The notes: generated by a model from the sequence alone, not told the origin. A DNA stretch of 64,000 bases from Clostridia bacterium (GCA_017452785.1 JAFTLT010000022.1:37553-101552), one strand, 5' to 3'; positions 34,475 through 42,981 are shown, counted from the stretch's first letter. A program made the numbers and translations.

Positions 34475-34858
34475 ATGTTATCTAAACACTACACAAACCA
34501 ACAAACAGGCATCAGCTACACCCTTCACGGGGACTACTATCTGCCGGATTTGGTTCTCCCCGAGCAGGAGGATAACCGTTCGATAGGCAAGTGGGGAAAT
34601 ATGAGAAAACGCTATCTGCAACAGCACAAAAGAGCTGTGTATAATTTTCTCGTCTGCAACCTAACTATCCACACCCACCTTGCCGATACGGAAGAACAGG
34701 CACGGGATATGTTTGACACTCTCGTAGAGCAGATGAAGAAAAGTGAAGAGATCACCGAAAAACTCAAAGAGCAGAATCAGATGGAGTGGGTAGGCCGTAT
34801 GAACAACATCAGAGAACGAGCTAATGAGATTGTCTGCAATGAGCTGATATACACATGA
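34475..34858 (+). CDS. TnpV-type transposon-encoded protein
   Basis: A 127-residue protein resembling TnpV, a small accessory protein found on clostridial mobilisable transposons. The opening GISYTLHGDYYLPDL, the middle KWGNMRKRYLQQHKRAVYNFL and the C-terminal acidic helix fit that family. The role of TnpV is not established. No tnpX-type recombinase is in the window, so this is a remnant or a mobile cargo gene. The Shine-Dalgarno is embedded in a hairpin. A terminator follows at 34862. Confidence 0.78.
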   Translation: MLSKHYTNQQTGISYTLHGDYYLPDLVLPEQEDNRSIGKWGNMRKRYLQQHKRAVYNFLVCNLTIHTHLADTEEQARDMFDTLVEQMKKSEEITEKLKEQNQMEWVGRMNNIRERANEIVCNELIYT

Positions 34859-34861
34859 AAA

Positions 34862-34892
34862 CGCCCCTGACTTTTTTTCAAAGTCGGGGGCG
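34862..34892. terminator. bidirectional terminator between tnpV and the XRE gene
   Basis: CGCCCCTGACTTT pairs with AAAGTCGGGGGCG around a short T-rich loop. Both flanking genes converge on it. Related CCCCTGAC hairpins occur at 37613, 38879 and 39510. Confidence 0.7.
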
Positions 34893-34900
34893 AAACTATT

Positions 34901-35206
34901 TTATTTTAAACCTTTTGCAATAGCAATTAAATGTTCTAACTGTTCATTACTTAAATTCTTTGTGGCGTCGAGAAGTTCTTTTGATTTTGTAGGATTCTTT
35001 ACTGATACATCAAAAAACTCCATAGGTGTAATGTCGAAATAGTCGCAAATATAAAAGAAGCCCGAAAGTGACGGAAGAGCCTTTCCGGATTCTATTCCAT
35101 TAATGTATCCGGGATTTTGCCCCATTGATAAACTCATTTCACGAGCAGATACACCTTTACTGAGTCGCAACTGTGTTATTCTCAAAGCAAAATCTTTTTC
35201 TTCCAT
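34901..35206 (-). CDS. XRE-family helix-turn-helix regulator
   Basis: A 101-residue DNA-binding protein. The HTH covers about residues 8-62 (LRLSKGVSAREMSLSMGQNPGYINGIESGKALPSL). A C-terminal helix (about 75-101) may dimerise. It is divergent from the SLOG/SMODS genes across a gap with an inverted repeat TGATATAT-N6-ATATATCA. It could therefore regulate itself, the defence genes, or both. Confidence 0.88.
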   Translation of the reverse strand: MEEKDFALRITQLRLSKGVSAREMSLSMGQNPGYINGIESGKALPSLSGFFYICDYFDITPMEFFDVSVKNPTKSKELLDATKNLSNEQLEHLIAIAKGLK

Positions 35207-35314
35207 TATATCACCGCCTTTATTATATTTTAACCTATAAACAGCGTGAAAATATCATATAATATGCGATAAAAGTATTGAAATATAGTTTTATATATGA
35301 TAAAATTGATTTAA

Positions 35315-35336
35315 TGATATATTGCAGGATATATCA
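35315..35336. promoter_or_regulatory. inverted repeat, candidate operator for the XRE protein
   Basis: TGATATAT-TGCAGG-ATATATCA is perfectly symmetrical. It lies in the divergent gap between the XRE gene and the SLOG gene. AT-rich context makes chance possible. Confidence 0.45.
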
Positions 35337-35433
35337 TAACTTAAATCTTATTGACCGCTATACACACAGTTTAATTAAAGGTTAGCTTTACACCCTTAAG
35401 TGGGTACACAGAGATAGCGAGGTCATAAGATAG

Positions 35434-35459
35434 CCCACCGAAGAAAATCGGTGGGTTTT
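35434..35459 (+). terminator. terminator-like hairpin ahead of the SLOG gene
   Basis: CCCACCGA pairs perfectly with TCGGTGGG around 6 bases and is followed by TTTTG. Placed 19 bases before the start codon, it could attenuate transcription into the gene. Confidence 0.6.
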
Positions 35460-35478
35460 GTAAATTGGAGGGATAATT

Positions 35479-35904
35479 ATGACGGTAACCTTCTTCGGTC
35501 ACAAGGACACACCCAAAAATATAGAGCCGACCCTGAGGACGACTCTTGTTGATTTGATTGAAAATCACGGTGATACTGTGTTTTATGTGGGCAACAACGG
35601 CAGCTTTGACTCTATGGTACGCCGTCAGTTTGAAGCTTTATCCCAAACTTACCCTATAACCTACAGCGTTGTTTTAGCCTATCTCCCCACAAAGAAAAGT
35701 GAGTATGACGACTTCACAAATACTATCCTCCCCGAAGGTATTGAAACCGTACCCAAGCGCTTTGCAATATCTTACCGCAACAAGTGGATGATACAGCGGG
35801 CAGATGTTGTTGTAACTTATGTTACCCACAGCTTCGGCGGTGCGGCACAGTTTAAGGCATCGGCACAAAGGCAAGGGAAGACAGTAATTGAATTGAGTGA
35901 GTGA
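35479..35904 (+). CDS. SLOG-domain protein
   Basis: A 141-residue single-domain protein with a Rossmann-like fold. The order MTVTFFGHKD, FYVGNNGSFDSMVRRQF and NKWMIQRADVVVTYVTHSFGGAAQF is that of SLOG/DUF1273-type proteins. SLOG domains are thought to bind or process nucleotide-derived ligands and recur in prokaryotic conflict systems with SMODS and SLATT proteins. Both are encoded just downstream. GGAGG lies 7-11 bases before the ATG. A decayed second copy lies at 38745. Confidence 0.82.
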   Translation: MTVTFFGHKDTPKNIEPTLRTTLVDLIENHGDTVFYVGNNGSFDSMVRRQFEALSQTYPITYSVVLAYLPTKKSEYDDFTNTILPEGIETVPKRFAISYRNKWMIQRADVVVTYVTHSFGGAAQFKASAQRQGKTVIELSE

Positions 35905-36020
35905 TCATTGTTTTTTTACTTATGGGTTATATCATTTATTTCTGTTATCTATTGTTCCTTAAAAAAGCTCCATTAATATATCTTTCGTTGTACGGAGTCC
36001 GAAAATATGTACTTCAAAAT

Positions 36021-36049
36021 TTGCGTTTTCATAATATTTCTGATATAAT
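36021..36049 (+). promoter_or_regulatory. promoter of the SMODS-SLATT pair
   Basis: TTGCGT (36021-36026) and TATAAT (36044-36049) are 17 bases apart. The gene pair therefore has its own start and need not depend on the SLOG gene. Confidence 0.6.
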
Positions 36050-36079
36050 ATACTATAAAAAGTAATATGGGAGGACATT

Positions 36080-36970
36080 ATGGGAAAGATTTCTGTATCG
36101 GATGATTTTCAACAGTTTTGCAAGAATCTTCGTATGAGTGATTCCGTCGTTTCAAATGTTCAAAGTCGCTATCATTCAATTACTAAGAGAATTAATCAAG
36201 ATTTTTGGAACAGCGATTCCGAAACGCGTCACAGTTTATATGTAGGTTCATACGGCCGAGGAACAGCGATATATACAAGTGATATAGATATTGTAGTAGA
36301 ATTGCCTTGGGATATATTTTCTAAATATGATAACTACAGTTACAATGGACAATCTGCACTTTTGCAAGCAGTAAAAAATAGTCTAATGAAAACATATAGT
36401 TCCTCGTACATCAATGCAGATGGCCAAGTTGTGGACATTGCTTTTTCTGATGGAGTTAAATTTGAAGTTGTACCCGCATTTAAGTTTTCTAATAATTGCG
36501 GTTATTATTATCCAGATACTCATGATGGAGGTTCCTGGAAGAGTATGAACCCTAAAAGTGAAATAGATATTTTTAATGGTAGAAATTTGATAACCAACGG
36601 AAACTTAAAACGCTTGTGCCGAATGATACGGGCTTGGAATGCTCATAATAATGTTTTTATGCCTGGTGTTTTAATTGATACTTTAGCATATAAATTTATG
36701 CAAGACTATGAACACTCGGATAAATCCTATATGTATTACGATTGGATGTCAAGAGACTTTTTTCAATACTTGACTGATGTGTCTGGTCAAGACTATTGGC
36801 TTAAACCTGGTAGCAATCAAAGAGTTTACGATAAATATGGGTTTGAAAAGGAAGCAAAAGAAGCACATATTAAATGCATAAAAGCGTTAGATTATTGCTC
36901 TAAAGGTTATAATTATCTTTGGAATGATGAATGGAGAGAAATTTATGGAAACAAATTCCCAACAACATAA
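36080..36970 (+). CDS. SMODS-type nucleotidyltransferase (CD-NTase-like)
   Basis: A 296-residue polymerase-beta-fold enzyme. VGSYGRGTAIYTSDIDIVVE contains Gly56-Ser57 and the catalytic pair Asp68/Asp70. The third acidic residue would be Glu129 in KFEVVPAF, where Asp is more usual in this family. A C-terminal helical domain follows. Enzymes of this group make cyclic di- or oligonucleotide alarm signals on phage infection. The overlapping SLATT gene would encode the membrane effector. GGGAGG lies 7 bases before the ATG. The DNA is AT-rich, suggesting transfer. Confidence 0.85.
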   Translation: MGKISVSDDFQQFCKNLRMSDSVVSNVQSRYHSITKRINQDFWNSDSETRHSLYVGSYGRGTAIYTSDIDIVVELPWDIFSKYDNYSYNGQSALLQAVKNSLMKTYSSSYINADGQVVDIAFSDGVKFEVVPAFKFSNNCGYYYPDTHDGGSWKSMNPKSEIDIFNGRNLITNGNLKRLCRMIRAWNAHNNVFMPGVLIDTLAYKFMQDYEHSDKSYMYYDWMSRDFFQYLTDVSGQDYWLKPGSNQRVYDKYGFEKEAKEAHIKCIKALDYCSKGYNYLWNDEWREIYGNKFPTT

Positions 36971-37502
36971 GGATCTTCTTTACAGTATGATAGAAGATGC
37001 CTATGGTAAAGTTGTATATACTTATACCACACAAATTATACATGCAGGACGTCTTAAGAAACGCTACACTGTTTTGAAGTGGCTTCAAATGATACTTTCC
37101 GCGTTGTCAACTGGTGGTTTTTTAGGCTCGGTTATTACTAATAAGACAGCATTAGTTTGGGCTGGTGGGTTATGTTCGGTAGTATTATTGGCGCTTACAG
37201 CTTACTTTAAAGATTCTGAGTTTTCTAACACTTATGCAAAACACCACATTACATCAAATAGTTTATGGATTATAAGAGAAGAATACCTTGCACTTCTAAC
37301 TGATTTTCAGATAATGTCAACAGATGAAATAATAAAAAAGAGAGATGATCTTCGCAAAAAAACATCTAAAATATATGAATCTGCACCATTAACAGATGCA
37401 AAAAGCTATTCATTGGCACAAAAAGCAATCAAAGATAATGAATCGCAATTCTTTTCCCGTGAAGAACTTAACCACATGGAACCTGAAAAATTGAGAAAAT
37501 AG
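36945..37502 (+). CDS. SLATT-domain two-helix membrane effector
   Basis: A 185-residue protein with helices at about 44-64 and 69-88 in the membrane. A long cytoplasmic helical C-terminus (about 95-185) follows. The arrangement GRLKKRYTVLKWLQMILSAL, second helix, then YAKHHITSNSLWIIREEYL is that of SLATT effectors, proposed to form nucleotide-gated pores that depolarise infected cells. I choose ATG 36945, with GGAGAG 6 bases upstream, over 36924. It overlaps the nucleotidyltransferase gene by 26 bases, so the two are one functional unit. Confidence 0.83.
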   Translation: METNSQQHKDLLYSMIEDAYGKVVYTYTTQIIHAGRLKKRYTVLKWLQMILSALSTGGFLGSVITNKTALVWAGGLCSVVLLALTAYFKDSEFSNTYAKHHITSNSLWIIREEYLALLTDFQIMSTDEIIKKRDDLRKKTSKIYESAPLTDAKSYSLAQKAIKDNESQFFSREELNHMEPEKLRK

Positions 37503-37612
37503 TAAAGTGAATTTATCTGCAACACTTTTTATTTTTCACTGTATTATTTAGAGAACTTCTTTTTAACAAAACATACCACCGCATTTGTGGCATAGGTATC
37601 ATTGCAAGAAAC

Positions 37613-37647
37613 AACCCCTGACTTTTATGTGATGGTCAGGGGTTAAA
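37613..37647. terminator. bidirectional terminator between SLATT and alcohol dehydrogenase genes
   Basis: AACCCCTGAC pairs perfectly with GTCAGGGGTT across 12 bases. It has AT-rich flanks on both sides. Confidence 0.8.
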
Positions 37648-37650
37648 ATA

Positions 37651-38688
37651 TTATTCATTCACAATCGCAATCTTAATAACACCGTCCAGCTTATTCTCAA
37701 AAATATCATAAGCCTTTTCGATGTTTTTAAGAGCGAATCTGTGGGTTATGAGAGGTGTGGTGTCAATCTTGCCCTCAGCGATAAGAGAAAGCACCTCGTC
37801 GCAGTCACAGCCGTCAACACCGCCCGTTTTAAAGATAAGATTCTTGCCGTACATATCGGGAAGAGGTAAGGTCTGCGCCTTATCGTAAAGAGCAACCACC
37901 GTAACAATGGCGTTAGGTCTTGCACACTCCCATGCAAGGCGGAAGGTATCCTCTGCACCTGCGACCTCAAGTGCAACATCTGCACCGCCGTGGTCAGAAT
38001 TTTCGAGTACAAACTCTTTGCAGTTTTCAGGCTCGCAGACGAGTACATCGGGATAGTGAGCTTTCACAAAGTCAATGCGATTCTTGTCCTTTTCGCAAAC
38101 AATGATACGCTTGGGATTTTTCAGCATAGCACAAAGAAGAGTACAGATACCCGTAGGACCTGCACCGATAATAAGCACCGTGTCGTCCTCTGTGATTTCG
38201 GAAATGCGTGTCGCCCAGAAGCCCGTGGCAAGAACATCACCAACAAAGAGAGCCTGTTCATCGCTGACGCTGTCAGGGATTTTGTTAAGCCCCATATCGG
38301 CATAAGGCACACGGACAAACTCTGTCTGACCACCGTCGATACGGCAACCTAAAGCCCAACCGCCATTCTTGTCGGTGCAGTTATTCACATAACCCTTCTT
38401 ACAGAAAAAGCACTCTCCGCAGAAGGTTTCAACATTAACGGTAACTCTGTCGCCGGGCTTTACCTTTGTGACGTCGCTACCAACGCTTTCGACGACACCG
38501 ACCATTTCGTGACCGACGGTGATACCCGGAACGGCACGGGGCACAGAGCCGTGCTTGATATGTAAATCACTCGAGCAGATACTACTCATAGTCACTCTGA
38601 CAATGGCATCACGTGAGTCGATGATTTCGGGTTTGGGTTTGTCGGTGAGTTCAAATTTTCCGTGTTCTTTGTATGTGTAAGCTATCAT
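37651..38688 (-). CDS. zinc-dependent alcohol dehydrogenase (MDR family)
   Basis: A 345-residue medium-chain dehydrogenase. Catalytic zinc ligands appear in SSICSSDLH and GHEMVGVVES. Structural zinc cysteines are in CGECFFCKKGYVNNC, and the NAD-binding GAGPTGICTL follows. I choose ATG 38688, with GAGG 6 bases upstream, over the longer frame from 38751. The substrate is unknown. The extended promoter region overlaps the decayed SLOG copy. Confidence 0.92.
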   Translation of the reverse strand: MIAYTYKEHGKFELTDKPKPEIIDSRDAIVRVTMSSICSSDLHIKHGSVPRAVPGITVGHEMVGVVESVGSDVTKVKPGDRVTVNVETFCGECFFCKKGYVNNCTDKNGGWALGCRIDGGQTEFVRVPYADMGLNKIPDSVSDEQALFVGDVLATGFWATRISEITEDDTVLIIGAGPTGICTLLCAMLKNPKRIIVCEKDKNRIDFVKAHYPDVLVCEPENCKEFVLENSDHGGADVALEVAGAEDTFRLAWECARPNAIVTVVALYDKAQTLPLPDMYGKNLIFKTGGVDGCDCDEVLSLIAEGKIDTTPLITHRFALKNIEKAYDIFENKLDGVIKIAIVNE

Positions 38689-38744
38689 ATTAAACCTCAT
38701 TTGTATTAAAAGCATTTGGCTTATTATACCACAAATACATAAGG

Positions 38745-38874
38745 CTTGCAATGATAGCTTTTTACAGAAATAAATGGTGATACAGCAGGTAGAAATTGTC
38801 GTAACTTATGTTACACACAACTTTTTTGGGGGCAGTACAGTTTTATGAAAAATGGCAATAAGTTGAGCAAATGA
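38745..38874 (+). pseudogene. decayed second copy of the SLOG-domain gene
   Basis: The reading FYRNKW, then after a one-base deletion IQQVEIVVTYVTHNFFGG, matches the 35479 protein (SYRNKWMIQRADVVVTYVTHSFGG). The last codons LSK-stop match its LSE-stop end, with a shortened segment between. Only the C-terminal third remains. A CCCCTGAC hairpin follows 4 bases later. Confidence 0.75.
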
Positions 38875-38878
38875 AAAT

Positions 38879-38904
38879 ACCCCTGACTTTTTGCGGTCAG
38901 GGGT
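38879..38904. terminator. CCCCTGAC-type bidirectional terminator
   Basis: ACCCCTGAC-TTTTTGCG-GTCAGGGGT. It lies between the SLOG remnant and the end of the nitroreductase gene and is nearly identical to the hairpin at 39510. Confidence 0.75.
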
Positions 38905-38914
38905 TGCTTATATT

Positions 38915-39433
38915 TTAAAACTCGTCATAAAATACAGTTTCGTTTATATCACGGAACTTGTAGTGCAAATCAAGGGGCTTTGCATCGTCGGCAGGGTACC
39001 CCATAACCATAAGTGCTGTAGGCTCAATATTTTCGGGGATGTTGAAAGCTTCGCACATTGCCTTCGGGTTGAAGTGCATTACCCAGCAAGTACCAACGCC
39101 CTCATTCTGTGCGGCAAGCATTATATAGGTAGCAACTATGGTCGCATCCACAGGTGATGAAAGTGCACTGTCGTAAACACGCTTCCAACTTTCATCCTTG
39201 TTATGGCATACCAGCATAGCAGTAGGTGCATTAAAGTGGCATTTGGTACAGCCCTTGAGCTTTTGAATTGACTCATCTGTATTGAGGACAAGGATTCTCT
39301 GCGGCTGATAGTTGCAACCCGTAGGTGCTTTGTGTGCCGCCGCTATGATTTTACCCGTTACCTCTTTGGGAAGATGCTCCTGCTTAAAGTTTCGTACGGA
39401 ATAACGCTCCGTAATCAGTTTTTCAAAATCCAT
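38915..39433 (-). CDS. nitroreductase-family protein
   Basis: A 172-residue FMN-dependent oxidoreductase. ITERYSVRNFKQEHLP is the N-terminal FMN-binding motif, and APTGCNYQPQRILVL and EGVGTCWVMHF follow. An insert with CTKCHF might carry a redox or metal site, but nothing proves it. I choose ATG 39433, with AAAGGAG about 7 bases upstream. The frame from 39493 has an unrelated extension. Substrate unknown. Confidence 0.9.
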   Translation of the reverse strand: MDFEKLITERYSVRNFKQEHLPKEVTGKIIAAAHKAPTGCNYQPQRILVLNTDESIQKLKGCTKCHFNAPTAMLVCHNKDESWKRVYDSALSSPVDATIVATYIMLAAQNEGVGTCWVMHFNPKAMCEAFNIPENIEPTALMVMGYPADDAKPLDLHYKFRDINETVFYDEF

Positions 39434-39509
39434 AGTGTTGCTCCTTTGCTTTTTATAGGGATGATTATAACATAATTTAGATGAGGTTTTCAATAACAGT
39501 CAGGAAATA

Positions 39510-39533
39510 CCCCTGACTTTTTGCGGTCAGGGG
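39510..39533. terminator. CCCCTGAC-type hairpin upstream of the nitroreductase gene
   Basis: CCCCTGAC-TTTTTGCG-GTCAGGGG, near-identical to 38879. With no plus-strand gene ending here, it is probably a relic of a lost gene. Confidence 0.6.
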
Positions 39534-39570
39534 CAAATATTACATTTCAACAACTATCGCTCACTCAAAT

Positions 39571-39619
39571 AAAAAATCCGAACTCTTTTCCTATTAGGAA
39601 AATCTGGTTCGGATTTTTT
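39571..39619 (-). terminator. intrinsic terminator of tRNA-Leu(TAA)
   Basis: AAAAAATCCGAAC pairs with GTTCGGATTTTTT, with a second inner pairing TTTTCCT/AGGAAAA. The minus-strand side ends in a T run. Confidence 0.8.
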
Positions 39620-39624
39620 GTGTT

Positions 39625-39711
39625 TGGTGCCGGTGACCGGACTTGAACCGGTACGGTGTTGCCACCGAGGGATTTTAAGTCCCTTGCGTCTGCCTATTTC
39701 GCCACACCGGC
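39625..39711 (-). tRNA. tRNA-Leu (anticodon TAA)
   Basis: An 87-base class II tRNA with encoded CCA. The acceptor stem is GCCGGTG/CACCGGC with discriminator A. The anticodon arm AGGGA-CTTAAAA-TCCCT gives anticodon TAA, which reads UUA (and UUG by wobble). A long variable arm is present. Confidence 0.95.
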
Positions 39712-39814
39712 TTGTCAAGCGACTAAATTATTATACTGTTATTCTATGCGCTTGTCAAGGATTTTGTGACAAATTTTCCATTATTTTTCTCTTGCCTCTT
39801 CGGCAGAGTACCTG

Positions 39815-41470
39815 TCATTTGTCTCTTTTAATTTTATGTGTGGAGGTTTTGCTGAAGGGCTCATCACGCAGATTAACTTTCTTTATGCGTTTGTAGGAGG
39901 GGAGAGCTCTGTTAACGCTACGTACAGCTTCTTTAACAGCGGAGTGTGTTTCCTCATAGGTGAGCTCTTCTTTGCCGAGCTTTTTCTTTATTGAGTCAGT
40001 GTCAGGCAAAATCTCGGCAGCAAGAATGTCGGCTGTTTCACTGTAAACCATGCACTCGGCAATGGGAGAGTGCCTCAGAAGATAAAACTCAATTTCTTCA
40101 GGATAAATGTTTTTGCCGCCTCTGGTGACGATAAGGTTTTTAATTCTGCCTGCAATATGATAGTTGCCGTTTCTGTCAACATAACCTGAATCACCTGTGT
40201 GAAACCAACCGTCTTTTATAACAAGTTCTGTCTGAGCCGTGTTTTTATAGTACCCCTTCATTACCATAGGCCCTCTCACACATATTTCACCAATACCGTT
40301 TGCGTCGGGTCTGTGAAGCTTTATTTCGGTACCGGGCAGGGGTCTGCCAACAGTGTCGGTTGTGGGCTCGGTGTCAGTGTTGCATATGACAATAGGTGAG
40401 CACTCCGTCAGACCGTAGCCTATGATAACAGGTATGCCGTAGGATACGAAATTTTGTGCTGTTTCCTTTTTCAGTGCTGCTGCACCGCAGATAATCATTC
40501 GCAGCCTGCCTCCGAAAAATGCGTGAATATCGCTGAAAATTTTCTTTTTGCTGTCTTTTGGTATAACGGGAGACATTTTTGAAATCAGCTTTGAAATATT
40601 ACGCTTGCCGCTTTGCTCCATTTTGGATAATATGCGAGCATCTATTTTTTCAAGCATAAGAGGTACGGTGACAAAAACAGTAGGCTTATAATCTTCAAAA
40701 TCCTCTTTGAGTGTGCGTATGCCTTTGCAAAAGCTCATTGAGGCACCTGAATAAATGACCATAAGAAAAGCTATAAGCTCATAGGTGTGATGAAGGGGGA
40801 GAACACTCATTGAAAGGTCGCCCTCATATATCTTTATATATTCACTCACAGCAATGAAATCTGAGCAGAGATTATTGTTTGTCAGCATAACTCCCTTTGT
40901 CATGCCTGTTGTACCTGAGGTGAAAAATATGGCGGCTGTGTCTTCGGGCTGTGTTTTGGTAAGACTGAAGTTGCTGTCATTATGAGTGATAAGCTCACTG
41001 CCTTTTTTTAGCAAATCGGCATAATAATGAGTGTCTTTTATTGCAGATGAGTCTGTGATAATAATTTCGGGCTTTCTTTTCAGATTTTCAACGCTTTTTA
41101 AAAGAGTTTTACTTCTTTTCTCATCGGTTATTATGATGTCTGTTTCAGCAAAATCTATAATGTTATACAGTTCCTGATCGTTCAGGTCTTTGTCAAGGGG
41201 TACTGCAGTGCCTACCCCTGAGGTTATTGCCATAAAAGAGCAGCACCATTCATAGGAGTTTTCCATAAATATGCCGATGTTTTTGCCTTTTGAGCCACAA
41301 ATGCTCATAAGTGCAGTGCTAAGGGACTTAACATCATTTTCAAACTGCTCATAGCTAAGGCTGAAAATTGCGCCGCCCTTGTCCTTCAATAAAAAGGCAG
41401 TGCGCTCTTTGTGCCTTTTGCAGCTCTCACTCAGGAGAGCTTTCAGGGTGTTAACTTTATATTCTGACAT
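39815..41470 (-). CDS. AMP-dependent acyl ligase (ANL superfamily), second copy
   Basis: A 551-residue adenylate-forming enzyme of the same type as the one at 22368. Motifs are AAIFFTSGTTGMTKGVML, IGYGLTECSP, GWFHTGDSGYVDRNGNY and the C-terminal KTSTHKIKR with the catalytic Lys. I choose ATG 41470, with AGGG 8 bases upstream, over ATG 41476. No carrier protein is adjacent. It could make acyl-CoA or load the carrier at 23957. The acyl chain is unknown. Confidence 0.88.
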   Translation of the reverse strand: MSEYKVNTLKALLSESCKRHKERTAFLLKDKGGAIFSLSYEQFENDVKSLSTALMSICGSKGKNIGIFMENSYEWCCSFMAITSGVGTAVPLDKDLNDQELYNIIDFAETDIIITDEKRSKTLLKSVENLKRKPEIIITDSSAIKDTHYYADLLKKGSELITHNDSNFSLTKTQPEDTAAIFFTSGTTGMTKGVMLTNNNLCSDFIAVSEYIKIYEGDLSMSVLPLHHTYELIAFLMVIYSGASMSFCKGIRTLKEDFEDYKPTVFVTVPLMLEKIDARILSKMEQSGKRNISKLISKMSPVIPKDSKKKIFSDIHAFFGGRLRMIICGAAALKKETAQNFVSYGIPVIIGYGLTECSPIVICNTDTEPTTDTVGRPLPGTEIKLHRPDANGIGEICVRGPMVMKGYYKNTAQTELVIKDGWFHTGDSGYVDRNGNYHIAGRIKNLIVTRGGKNIYPEEIEFYLLRHSPIAECMVYSETADILAAEILPDTDSIKKKLGKEELTYEETHSAVKEAVRSVNRALPSYKRIKKVNLRDEPFSKTSTHKIKRDK

Positions 41471-41577
41471 AACCATCGCCCTATCTGTTGTTATTTCTTT
41501 TAAATTATAGGGACTTGGCTTTGGTTTTATGCAAAAGTATACGCAGACAGCTTCTTTGTGAAGTGCCTGCGCATATT

Positions 41578-42981
41578 TTATTCGTATATGAATTCTTTTA
41601 TAATCGACTTATTTTCCTCGAAGTTCATTTTGAGAACATCCTGACCGTTGATGCGTGCATTTGACCATGTTCCTTCTGCAGGAACATGCTGCTGAAGAAT
41701 ATCATAGTGCATATAGATGAGGGCACCTGCGCCAAGACCGAGAAGGCCGTTTCTGTCAATATTGGTTGAGATGTTGGGCAAAATCTGCTTGACAATGTCA
41801 ACTAAAGTGAAGGGATTGGTTTTTGTTGCCTTATCAATGATTGCCGAGAGCACCTTTCTCTGTCTTTCTGTTCTGCGAAAATCGTTGTCAACATATCTTA
41901 TTCTGCAGTACCACATAGCAGTTCTGCCGTCAAGATGGTTGGTGCCTGCTTTAAACTTGGGTCTGTTGACCTTATCACGCATATATTTTGCCTCAGCCTC
42001 GGTTGCATCGTGAATTGTAATGCCGCCGAGCAGGTCAACAAGCTCAATGAAAACATCATAATTTACCATAACATATTCATCTATTTCCACGCCGAAGTTA
42101 TATTCCAGTGTTTCCATAAGAAGCTGAGCACCGCCGTAATTGAAGGCTGCATTCAGTTTGGTGTTATAGCCCTTTGAAGGAATATAGACATAGCTGTCAC
42201 GAAGAAAAGATGTGAGCTTGATTTTGTGATTTTTATTATCAATTGAAAAGAGAATCATTGAGTCTGAGCGTTGACCGCCCAGTCCTTCTCGTGCATCCGA
42301 ACCGATAAAAAGTATGTTTCTGACACTTTCATCTGATACAAGGGTGCTTTCGTCGAGGTACGCATTTTCAGTTATGCTGCTGTCATAGCTAAGACCGCCA
42401 AGTGCACTGTAGCCGTAAATGAAAACTGCACCTGCAAGTATGAGAAGTACACATAAAAGACCTAAAACTATTTTGCCTTTGCCACTTTTTTTCTTAACGG
42501 GTCTGCTGCCTTGAGGTGTGCGATGCACAGGCGGGTGAGGAGCAGGTCTTTGTGTCGGATGCACAACCGGCTGAGGTGTGGGTCTTGAGGGTGCAGTGCC
42601 CTGAACTCTTGCACCTTGGGGTGTGCGATTTACACTCTGAGGTGAAGCTGTTGAAGGCTGAACTCTGTGAACTGTTCCCGGTGTGACACGCCTGCCCTGA
42701 GGTGTGCGTGACGGGGTGGAAGAATAGATATTATGATTTGGTGCTTCAATGTGTCCGGGTTCGGGAATGTCTATATCAAAATCGGGAATATCAACTTTAA
42801 AATTGCCTTTCTTTTCGGGAAAGGGCTGACTTGTGCCTTTTTGCTTGAAATCAAGCTCGAAGACCTCATCGTCATAATCACTGTCTAAAAATTTATCACT
42901 GACTATTCTTTTTGAGGAAGCAGGCTCATCACCTGATTTTTTTCTTCTTTTATCTTTATCTGAAAAATATATGTCGTCCAT
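41578..42981 (-). CDS. LytR-CpsA-Psr (LCP) family protein
   Basis: A 467-residue membrane enzyme predicted to attach glycopolymers to peptidoglycan. The N-terminal 165 residues are cytoplasmic, Pro/Gln/Arg-rich and contain the word TPQG three times. One membrane segment lies at about 168-190. The LCP domain (about 215-445) has FIGSDAREGLGGQRSDSMIL, SFLRDSYVYIP and DNDFRRTERQRKVL, with the Asp/Arg residues that bind the polyprenyl pyrophosphate head group. It stands alone. Confidence 0.92.
   Translation of the reverse strand: MDDIYFSDKDKRRKKSGDEPASSKRIVSDKFLDSDYDDEVFELDFKQKGTSQPFPEKKGNFKVDIPDFDIDIPEPGHIEAPNHNIYSSTPSRTPQGRRVTPGTVHRVQPSTASPQSVNRTPQGARVQGTAPSRPTPQPVVHPTQRPAPHPPVHRTPQGSRPVKKKSGKGKIVLGLLCVLLILAGAVFIYGYSALGGLSYDSSITENAYLDESTLVSDESVRNILFIGSDAREGLGGQRSDSMILFSIDNKNHKIKLTSFLRDSYVYIPSKGYNTKLNAAFNYGGAQLLMETLEYNFGVEIDEYVMVNYDVFIELVDLLGGITIHDATEAEAKYMRDKVNRPKFKAGTNHLDGRTAMWYCRIRYVDNDFRRTERQRKVLSAIIDKATKTNPFTLVDIVKQILPNISTNIDRNGLLGLGAGALIYMHYDILQQHVPAEGTWSNARINGQDVLKMNFEENKSIIKEFIYE

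Noticed and set aside
34475-34858. Complete mobilisable transposon around tnpV
   Set aside because: No large resolvase, relaxase or defined ends are visible. Only the small accessory gene can be supported.
39618-39896. A plus-strand ORF across tRNA-Leu(TAA)
   Set aside because: It overlaps the tRNA and the 3' end of the acyl-ligase gene on the other strand, without a ribosome binding site.
42490-42730. CRISPR-like or tandem DNA repeat in the LCP gene
   Set aside because: The repetition is at protein level (TPQG, Pro-rich). The DNA copies are irregularly spaced and diverged.
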